From contig JBEINZ010000174.1 in NCBI GenBank assembly GCA_040377825.1, positions 1 through 6,894 on the forward strand: a DNA stretch of 6,894 bases. Reading direction: 5' to 3'. The notes beneath the pieces are model-generated. The model saw nothing but the letters and a program-made list of their open reading frames with translations. It was not told the DNA's origin and searched no databases. Position numbers and translations under genes: made by a program. Of the stretch, positions 1-4,603 are shown one piece after another (the first letter of the stretch is position 1; each line of letters begins with the position of its first letter). This DNA comes from JBEINZ01 sp040377825 (GTDB taxonomy: Bacteria > Pseudomonadota > Alphaproteobacteria > Rhizobiales > Ancalomicrobiaceae).

Positions 1-762
1 CATATCCTTGCGACTTTTGAAGAAATGCTCCGGCGTCAACCGTCGGCGATCCTCCTCCGCGATCACACGGCCTTCGGCGATCGCGATGAGCGCATCATGA
101 GCCTCAAAATCTTCTCGGCGCGCAAAAAACGGTTCGTTCGTTGCCACGATCGGCAGCTTCATGTCGTAGGCAAGTTGAAGGAGCCCGCCCTCGACAAGGC
201 GCTCTCCCTGGAGGCCGTGGCGCTGGATCTCGACATAAAGTCGGTCATTGAAAAGCAGATACAAACGCGTAAGCCGCGCGCGGGCCACATCCGGCTGTCC
301 GGCAAGAAGCGCGCCGTCAATCGGCCCAGTTCCGCCTCCGGTCAAAGCGATGAGACCTTCTGCCGCAACCTCCAAATCGTCGAGCGTAACATGAACATCT
401 TCGGAGCCCTCGGTCGCCAAATACGATCGCGAAACCAGCCGCGTGAGATTGGCTAAGCCGTCCGACGTCGCCGCGAGCAGTACGATTGACGGATAGTCCG
501 TGCGGCTCGTCACGCGCCGCGGATCGGCCCCGGACTGATCGAAGGCAATCGCAATCTGGCAGCCAATGATCGGCTGAAGCCCCTTCTCCACTGCCTTTTC
601 CGAAAACTCCAAGGCTCCGAACAAATTGCCCGTGTCGACCAGCCCAATCGCCGGCTGACCGTCGGACTTTGCCAAATCGATGAGCCTGCCGAGCTGCAAC
701 GCCCCTTCCAACAGGGAATAGGCCGAATGGACCCTAAGGTGGACAAAGCCCAGATCTTGCAC
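1..762 (-). CDS. dnaE: DNA polymerase III subunit alpha, N-terminal part (runs off the left edge)
   Basis: This is the catalytic alpha subunit of the replicative DNA polymerase III holoenzyme, which synthesises both strands at the fork in the cytoplasm. Only the first 254 residues are visible, about a fifth of the usual 1,100-1,200; the polymerase core is off the window. The visible part is the N-terminal PHP domain. It opens with the family signature FVHLRVHSAYSLLEGA (residues 6-21), followed by LVDTGNLFGALEF (41-53), QPIIGCQ (63-69), EIQRHG, VATNEPFF (206-213), EAHDAL (220-225) and RRRLTPEHFFKS (239-250). The start is GTG at 762: no in-frame ATG lies close upstream, and GGGAGG sits 7 bases before it. 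Residue 44 is Thr where metal-binding PHP domains have His (D-T-x-N instead of D-H-x-N). This fits the degenerate PHP domains known in proteobacterial alpha subunits, so proofreading probably comes from a separate DnaQ. The 207-base leader separates it from the small SOS-type gene on the same strand. Confidence 0.95.
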   Translation of the reverse strand, partial: MQDLGFVHLRVHSAYSLLEGALQLGRLIDLAKSDGQPAIGLVDTGNLFGALEFSEKAVEKGLQPIIGCQIAIAFDQSGADPRRVTSRTDYPSIVLLAATSDGLANLTRLVSRSYLATEGSEDVHVTLDDLEVAAEGLIALTGGGTGPIDGALLAGQPDVARARLTRLYLLFNDRLYVEIQRHGLQGERLVEGGLLQLAYDMKLPIVATNEPFFARREDFEAHDALIAIAEGRVIAEEDRRRLTPEHFFKSRKDM

Positions 763-769
763 GCGTTGC

Positions 770-775
770 CCTCCC
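770..775 (-). promoter_or_regulatory. Ribosome binding site of dnaE
   Basis: Read on the minus strand the site is GGGAGG, 7 bases upstream of the GTG at 762. It decides the start of dnaE, because the reading frame stays open further upstream but has no other well-placed start codon. The protein starting here aligns by eye with the usual N-terminus of the family, with FVHLRVHS beginning at residue 6. Confidence 0.85.
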
Positions 776-926
776 GAGAAAGCCGGCTCGTCCCAACAGA
801 TTTCTGAACCCAAGTCGGTACCGACCAAACATCCAGTTGGGTTGCTGCGACTCGCTTGCATCACCTTGCGGCCCAGCCGCGCGCCCGGCAACCGTTCCCC
901 AACTTATCCCCGCAACAGATCAAACC

Positions 927-935
927 TGTGGATAA
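927..935 (-). promoter_or_regulatory. DnaA box in the dnaE leader
   Basis: The minus strand reads TTATCCACA, identical to the strong E. coli DnaA-box consensus. It lies 164 bases upstream of the dnaE start and 34 bases beyond the stop codon of the small membrane-protein gene. A weaker, oppositely oriented relative, TTATCCCCG (7 of 9 matches), lies at 904-912 on the plus strand. The sequence match is direct. Binding by DnaA, and a role in controlling dnaE, are inference. A single exact 9-mer can occur by chance in a genome, but its place in the leader of a replication gene makes it notable. Confidence 0.5.
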
Positions 936-969
936 CCGGTCCTGATTTGTTTATGATACGTTCCATCAA

Positions 970-1068
970 CTAACCCGCTCGCGAGAGGATGTCAGCCCAT
1001 ACCACGATCATGGCGATGAAGGAAAGAGCCGACCCAAGCGACAAAACTTCCCGAACCATAGCGATCAT
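970..1068 (-). CDS. Small SOS-regulated single-helix membrane protein, SidA-like candidate
   Basis: This is a 32-residue protein encoded on the minus strand, starting ATG at 1068 and ending TAG at 970-972. The start is chosen because GGGAGG (1074-1079) lies 5 bases before it. A longer reading in the same frame would begin inside or upstream of the promoter, so it cannot be translated from that transcript. A short charged N-terminus (Arg6, Glu7) precedes one hydrophobic segment, VLSLGSALSFIAMIVVW (residues 8-24), and a short polar tail with Asp26 and Arg30 follows. One inner-membrane helix is predicted. Gly12 and Ser16 form a small-xxx-small pattern that could support helix packing. Upstream is a promoter with a LexA operator in its spacer. 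The known precedent is Caulobacter SidA, a 29-residue LexA-controlled membrane protein that stops division by acting on FtsW/FtsN. The analogy rests on size, topology and regulation, not on proven sequence homology. A small toxin-like membrane peptide is the main alternative. Confidence 0.78.
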   Translation of the reverse strand: MIAMVREVLSLGSALSFIAMIVVWADILSRAG

Positions 1069-1073
1069 TTTCG

Positions 1074-1079
1074 CCTCCC
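1074..1079 (-). promoter_or_regulatory. Ribosome binding site of the small SOS-type gene
   Basis: The minus strand reads GGGAGG, with a 5-base spacer (CGAAA) before the ATG at 1068. The next in-frame ATG (codon 4) would be 14 bases away and is therefore less likely. The site supports translation of a 32-residue product rather than of the longer open frame that starts further upstream. Confidence 0.8.
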
Positions 1080-1108
1080 GAACCGCCACAACGCCAGCGG
1101 ATATTCTT

Positions 1109-1137
1109 AGTATGTTCATGTTCTGTTCGTTTGTCAA
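1109..1137 (-). promoter_or_regulatory. Sigma70-type promoter of the small SOS-type gene
   Basis: On the minus strand a perfect -35 element, TTGACA (1132-1137), is followed by a 17-base spacer and a -10 element, CATACT (1109-1114), which matches TATAAT at 4 of 6 positions. Transcription would start near 1101-1103, giving a leader of about 33 bases that carries the ribosome binding site. The near-ideal -35 suggests strong expression once the repressor leaves. Confidence 0.78.
1114..1128 (-). promoter_or_regulatory. LexA operator (alphaproteobacterial SOS box)
   Basis: The plus strand reads GTTC, 7 bases, GTTC (minus strand GAAC-N7-GAAC), an exact match to the LexA box established for Alphaproteobacteria. 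It lies inside the -35/-10 spacer of the promoter and touches the first base of the -10. LexA bound here should exclude RNA polymerase, so the downstream 32-codon gene should be switched on by RecA-stimulated LexA cleavage after DNA damage. A third GTTC (1120-1123) lies within the spacer of the box. Confidence 0.8.
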
Positions 1138-1369
1138 CATAGTTTCGGGTCGCGCCGCAAGCGCGCGAAGTGACCGGATTTTCCAGCGAGACAATGCGAC
1201 ACAGTTTACAGAAAGCGGCAGCTCAATCCGCATGCAATGAGCCTCGGCGGTGACCATATGGCGTTCAAGATCGCGCGTTCATCGTGCAATTCGGCTGGAA
1301 TGATCAATCTTCGCCAATCCGCGCCCAGCGAACGCTCCGAGTCCCTTGGCTGATCTCCTGAAAACCCGC
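1138..1369. other. Divergent intergenic region without a recognisable gene
   Basis: This stretch separates the leftward SOS-type promoter from the rightward tRNA promoter. Short open frames exist on both strands, but none has a convincing ribosome binding site or recognisable protein features. A 5-bp GC hairpin (CGCGC 1151-1155 with GCGCG 1161-1165, loop CGCAA) lies just upstream of the SOS-type promoter. It lacks a T run, so it is not called a terminator. Confidence 0.5.
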
Positions 1370-1398
1370 TTGCCGACCCCGTCGAACCCGCCTATAAA
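1370..1398 (+). promoter_or_regulatory. Promoter of the tRNA-Glu gene
   Basis: A -35 element, TTGCCG (1370-1375), and a -10 element, TATAAA (1393-1398), are separated by exactly 17 bases. Transcription would start about 1404-1406, only 5-7 bases before the mature tRNA 5' end at 1411. That fits a housekeeping promoter dedicated to this single tRNA gene. Confidence 0.75.
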
Positions 1399-1410
1399 CC
1401 GCACCGGTTC

Positions 1411-1485
1411 GCGCCCTTCGTCTATCGGTTAGGACGGCAGCCTTTCACGTTGCAAAGACGGGTTCGACTCCCGTAGGGCGCGCCA
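1411..1485 (+). tRNA. tRNA-Glu (anticodon TTC), CCA encoded
   Basis: This 75-base gene folds into a full cloverleaf. The acceptor stem is GCGCCCT with AGGGCGC, and the D arm is GTCTATCGGTTAGGAC. The anticodon stem GCAGC/GTTGC contains one G-T pair, around the loop CTTTCAC, whose central TTC reads GAA and GAG glutamate codons. The T arm is CGGGTTCGACTCCCG. The discriminator base is G, and the 3' CCA is encoded. The sequence follows the pattern of bacterial tRNA-Glu, for example TC-GTCTA after the acceptor stem. The tRNA serves translation and, in organisms using the C5 pathway, also haem precursor synthesis. It appears to be a single-gene transcript, with no tRNA neighbours and no integrase gene or repeated 3' end nearby. 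Confidence 0.96.
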
Positions 1486-1709
1486 ACCCAGTTTATCTCA
1501 AACGATCGGAAGAAGTTCGTGAGAGGCCAATCCAGGGGCACTCGCCCTCGATTTGATTCCAGAAAAGTGTAACCAGTGTTTGCATGTGTCGATCGGCTCT
1601 ATCGATCAACCTCACATTGTGCTTGCAGTCGGCATCCGAGGAGCATTAATTGACTCGAATTGCTGTTATTTTAGGCAATCCGATCCATTTTAGCGTATTC
1701 CATGCGCCG

Positions 1710-1750
1710 ATCCGTTGACGGATACGTTCAATTGTCGAAGATGCGATCTT
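1710..1750 (+). promoter_or_regulatory. Possible control region with two inverted repeats upstream of the TadG-like gene
   Basis: Two perfect short inverted repeats lie in tandem: ATCCGT-TG-ACGGAT (1710-1723) and AAGAT-GCG-ATCTT (1738-1750). The first overlaps a good -35-like hexamer, TTGACG (1715-1720). The matching -10 positions (about 1737-1743) are poor and fall in the second repeat. The arrangement could be a promoter whose activity depends on a regulator, 58 bases before the ATG. Repeats this short also arise by chance, so the call is tentative. Confidence 0.25.
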
Positions 1751-1797
1751 GGGTCTTCTCGTTACAATTGTGGCCTATCGGCTGATTACTAGTCATC

Positions 1798-1802
1798 AAG
1801 GA
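1798..1802 (+). promoter_or_regulatory. Ribosome binding site of the TadG-like gene
   Basis: AAGGA lies 5 bases before the ATG at 1808. It supports that start and shows that the open frame is a translated gene rather than a chance frame. Confidence 0.7.
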
Positions 1803-1807
1803 AGCGC

Positions 1808-2251
1808 ATGTCCATCCGAGGAATTAAGCGACGGGTCGAAGCCAGGGTGCCGGGTATCGCACGGGCGTTTGAAGTGATGGCTCGGCGGCCATTGCTCGGT
1901 CTTGCGCTTTTCGCATTGCCGTCGCTCGCTTTCGTGGCGGGTGCCATTGATTTTGCGAACGCGGAGATCGCGCGCGCCGATCTCCAATCCGCGTTGAACG
2001 ATGCCGCCGCCGCGGCGATCGTCGAAATTGGGGCAAAGTCCGACGACGAGGTCAGCAGGACGGTCAAGTCGGTTACTCTTAAGGGCCTTTATCCCGAGCA
2101 GGATCTTGAGAATCTTGTCGTCTCGGTCGATCGGAAATCTCGAAAACTGAAGTGCTTGGCCACGGTTCGCGTTGAAACGACCTTGATTTCACTGATCGGC
2201 CCGGAGTTTCTCGACGTGTCGGCGAGCACGGAATTACAAGCGACCCATTGA
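1808..2251 (+). CDS. Short TadG-like (TadE/TadG family) membrane protein without vWA domain
   Basis: This 147-residue protein has a basic cytoplasmic N-terminus (residues 1-28, many Arg/Lys). A transmembrane segment of roughly residues 29-49 (LLGLALFALPSLAFVAGAID) follows, then a periplasmic part. The run ALPSLAFVAGAIDFANAEIA and then LQSALNDAAAAA (59-70) resembles the TadE/TadG pattern of a helix containing Pro, followed by GxxD and LQxALDAAALAA. Downstream, VRVETTLISLIGPEFLDVSASTE resembles the beta-rich stretch that follows in TadG N-terminal regions. TadG proteins belong to the Tad (Flp) tight-adherence pilus machinery and usually run to several hundred residues with a von Willebrand factor A domain. 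Here the protein ends before any such domain, and no tad gene is visible nearby. The family assignment is by eye and moderately sure. A role in a pilus or envelope complex is inference. Confidence 0.75.
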   Translation: MSIRGIKRRVEARVPGIARAFEVMARRPLLGLALFALPSLAFVAGAIDFANAEIARADLQSALNDAAAAAIVEIGAKSDDEVSRTVKSVTLKGLYPEQDLENLVVSVDRKSRKLKCLATVRVETTLISLIGPEFLDVSASTELQATH

Positions 2252-2486
2252 CGCCGTCGGCACCGCAAGGTCGAATAATGGCTGCTCCGACCGAGTTGCG
2301 CCATTCTGCCGAACATTTCATGCCACACTCGCACCGCGCGGGCTTAGAGCCTGATAGGTTCGGTTCCAACCGCCCCGAGCGAAAAAGACCGGCTTAAGCT
2401 CTTGATTCTGGGGCAGTTCCTTGTCAATCGGATGATTCCACCCGGTCGGGAAATGCGCTTGAGACCAAGAGCAGACGTGGATAGGC
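2252..2486. other. Intergenic region between the TadG-like gene and recG
   Basis: No coding frame is supported in these 235 bases. A small hairpin, GGCT-TAG-AGCC (2341-2351), has no following T run and is too short to call a terminator. Only weak promoter-like hexamers (TTGATT at 2402, TTGTCA at 2421) precede recG. Whether recG has its own promoter or is read through from the TadG-like gene cannot be decided by eye. Confidence 0.4.
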
Positions 2487-4592
2487 ATGCGTCCAGAACA
2501 CCTCAACCCACTTTTCGCCGGCTTGACCGATCTTCCGGGTGTCGGTCCCAAGGTCGCGAAACTTTTCGACCGCTTGCTCGATCGTGCTGAGCCGGGCGCG
2601 CATGGACGCATCATCGATCTTCTTCTTCATGTACCGACGGGAACCGTTGATCGAAGACTGAAGCCCGGGGTGGCGCGGTCGCCGGAAGGCGCGGTCGTTA
2701 CGCTGGAAGTTCGCGTAGACCGTCATTGGAAGCCGCCGTCGGGCAGCCGCGCGCCCTATAAGGTGTTTGCGCAGGATGACACGGGTGAAATCGCGCTGAT
2801 TTACTTCCACGCGCATGGCGACTGGCTGCAGAAGCTTCTGCCGGTAGGTGAAATGCGCCTCGTTTCCGGCCGCGTCGAGTGGTTCAATGGCGCGCCGCAA
2901 ATGCCGCATCCCGACCATGTGGTGCGCTTGGAGGAGGCCGATCGGCTTCCCGAAGTCGATCCGGTTTACGCCCTGACCGAAGGCCTGTCGGCAAAGGTAC
3001 TCGGCAAGGCGATGGGCGGCGCGCTCGGACGGCTACCGGTGTTGCCGGAATGGCAGGATGCCGAGTGGCTTTCGAGATCGGGCTGGCCGTCCTTCGGCGA
3101 AGCCCTGCGCCGTATGCATCGACCGATGTCCGATCCTGAAGCGCCTGAGCAAGTGGCCGCGCTGGGGCGGCTCGCCTATGACGAGTTGCTCGCCAGCCAA
3201 CTTGCGCTCGTTTTGGTCAGGCGGGAACTACGCCGCGGTGCCAAGGCCCCGCGGCTCGGCGATGGTCGCCTCGGTATTCGCGTCAAGGACGCACTGCCCT
3301 TCAGCCTAACAGGGTCGCAGGCGCGCGCGATCGGCGAGATCGAGTTGGATATGGCGAAGGCCGAACGCATGATTCGGCTTTTGCAGGGTGATGTCGGGTC
3401 GGGCAAAACCGTCGTCGGCATGCTCGCGGCGGCGTGGGCGGCCGAATCGGGGGGGCAGACGGCGTTTATGGCGCCGACCGAGTTGCTTGCCCGCCAGCAT
3501 CATCGAACGCTTGAACCACTCGCCCGCGCCGCCGGTTTGGAGATCGCTATCCTAACCGGACGTGAAAAAGGCCGCGAACGAGAGGCGACACTTGCCGGTC
3601 TTGCGGCCGGCCGCATCGCAATTGTCGTCGGCACGCACGCGCTGTTTCAATCAGGCGTGATCTTCCGAGATCTCGCGCTGGCGGTCATCGATGAGCAGCA
3701 TCGCTTCGGTGTCCATCAACGGCTGGCGCTGACGGCGAAGGGCTCGGGCACCGATCTTCTGATCATGACCGCGACACCCATCCCCAGAACCTTGATGATG
3801 AGTTTTTTCGGCGACGTCGATGTCTCGATGCTGACCGAAAAGCCCGCCGGCCGGCAACCGATCGACACGCGGCTCGTCTCGCTCGATCGTCTCGGCGAGG
3901 TCATTGAGCGGCTTTCGACCGCGATCGCGGAGGGCGCGAAAATCTATTGGGTGTGTCCACTCGTCGACGAATCCGAGGTGGTGGATCTTGCCGCGGCGAG
4001 CGAACGGGCCGCTAGCCTAAGCGCGGACTTGGGACCCTCGGTTGGGCTCGTCCACGGGCGAATGAAGGGCGCGGAAAAAGATGTCGTCATGCGGGCGTTT
4101 CAGGCCGGCGAGATCCGCGTACTCGTGGCGACGACAGTGATCGAGGTCGGCGTCGATGTGCCCGACGCCACGATCATGGTCATCGAGCACGCGGAACGGT
4201 TCGGGCTATCGCAACTGCATCAATTGCGCGGCCGGGTTGGGCGCGGAAGCGCCGCCTCGATTTGTCTTCTTCTTTACAAGGCGCCGCTAGGCGAAACGGC
4301 GCGAGCCCGGCTCACCGTGATGCGTGAGACGGAAGACGGGTTTCGCATCGCGGAGGAAGATCTGAAGCTCCGCGGCGGTGGGGAGATCCTTGGCACGCGG
4401 CAATCCGGACAGCCTGGCTTCCGCATTGCTCGGCTCGACATGCATGCCGATTTGATGCAGACGGCGCGCGATGATGCCCGGCTTGTGCTCACGCGTGATC
4501 CGGACCTGTCGTCCGAACGGGGGCAAGCGTTGAGGACATTGCTTTATCTCTTCGAGCGCGAGGACGGTGTTCGACTTTTGCAAGCCGGCTGA
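2487..4592 (+). CDS. recG: ATP-dependent DNA helicase RecG
   Basis: RecG is a cytoplasmic superfamily 2 helicase that reverses stalled replication forks and branch-migrates Holliday junctions during recombination and repair. The 701-residue protein is full length for the family. Its N-terminus, MRPEHLNPLFAGLTDLPGVG, is typical. An OB-fold wedge domain follows (about residues 60-160). The helicase motifs are Walker A GDVGSGKT (301-308), APTELLARQ (339-347), DEQH in VIDEQHRFGVHQR (402-405) and TATPIPRT (428-435). They continue with LVHGRMKG (531-538), VATTVIEVGVDVPD (547-560) and QLHQLRGRVGRG (576-587). The C-terminal TRG-type region LRGGGEILGTRQSGQ (628-642) and LLYLFERE close the protein. The ATG at 2487 gives the canonical N-terminus, although only a weak GGATAGG precedes it. 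The gene seems intact. Its stop lies 11 bases from the stop of the convergent kinase gene. Confidence 0.97.
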   Translation: MRPEHLNPLFAGLTDLPGVGPKVAKLFDRLLDRAEPGAHGRIIDLLLHVPTGTVDRRLKPGVARSPEGAVVTLEVRVDRHWKPPSGSRAPYKVFAQDDTGEIALIYFHAHGDWLQKLLPVGEMRLVSGRVEWFNGAPQMPHPDHVVRLEEADRLPEVDPVYALTEGLSAKVLGKAMGGALGRLPVLPEWQDAEWLSRSGWPSFGEALRRMHRPMSDPEAPEQVAALGRLAYDELLASQLALVLVRRELRRGAKAPRLGDGRLGIRVKDALPFSLTGSQARAIGEIELDMAKAERMIRLLQGDVGSGKTVVGMLAAAWAAESGGQTAFMAPTELLARQHHRTLEPLARAAGLEIAILTGREKGREREATLAGLAAGRIAIVVGTHALFQSGVIFRDLALAVIDEQHRFGVHQRLALTAKGSGTDLLIMTATPIPRTLMMSFFGDVDVSMLTEKPAGRQPIDTRLVSLDRLGEVIERLSTAIAEGAKIYWVCPLVDESEVVDLAAASERAASLSADLGPSVGLVHGRMKGAEKDVVMRAFQAGEIRVLVATTVIEVGVDVPDATIMVIEHAERFGLSQLHQLRGRVGRGSAASICLLLYKAPLGETARARLTVMRETEDGFRIAEEDLKLRGGGEILGTRQSGQPGFRIARLDMHADLMQTARDDARLVLTRDPDLSSERGQALRTLLYLFEREDGVRLLQAG

Positions 4593-4603
4593 CCGCATTT
4601 AAG

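Larger units (their letters stand above)
1486..1807. other. Intergenic region between tRNA-Glu and the TadG-like gene
   Basis: This is 322 bases without a supported coding frame, less GC-rich than its surroundings. No clear terminator follows the tRNA. It carries several short symmetric elements close to the TadG-like gene (1710-1750, plus the palindrome ACAATTGT at 1764-1771) and the 7-base direct repeat CAATTGT at 1729-1735 and 1765-1771. No small RNA or phage attachment site could be recognised. Confidence 0.5.

Noticed and set aside
25..456. A 143-codon plus-strand frame over the left end
   Set aside because: It lies antisense to dnaE, whose conserved motifs establish the minus-strand frame; the plus-strand frame shows no family features.
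904..956. A replication origin at the DnaA boxes
   Set aside because: There is only one exact box and one weak box, no extended AT-rich unwinding region, and no other origin hallmarks; a regulatory site is the more modest reading.
989..1240. An 83-codon plus-strand open frame opposite the small SOS-type gene
   Set aside because: It is antisense to a well-supported gene and promoter, has no ribosome binding site, and its composition looks like a shadow frame.
970..1257. A 95-codon minus-strand open frame that contains the 32-codon gene at its end
   Set aside because: Its extra N-terminal 63 codons run through the -35, LexA box and -10 elements and upstream of the predicted transcript start. 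They have no ribosome binding site and no membrane-protein character, so only the last 32 codons are accepted.
1258..1353. A 31-residue plus-strand frame starting ATG at 1258, upstream of the tRNA
   Set aside because: No proper ribosome binding site, no recognisable features, and its end lies just upstream of the tRNA promoter; a chance frame is the simpler explanation.
1411..1807. tRNA-Glu as an integration site for a genomic island
   Set aside because: No integrase gene, no repeat of the tRNA 3' end within the window, and no abrupt change to foreign-looking genes downstream.
2424..2918. A 164-codon minus-strand frame over the start of recG
   Set aside because: It overlaps the conserved recG N-terminal coding region in antisense, and no known protein family is recognisable in it.
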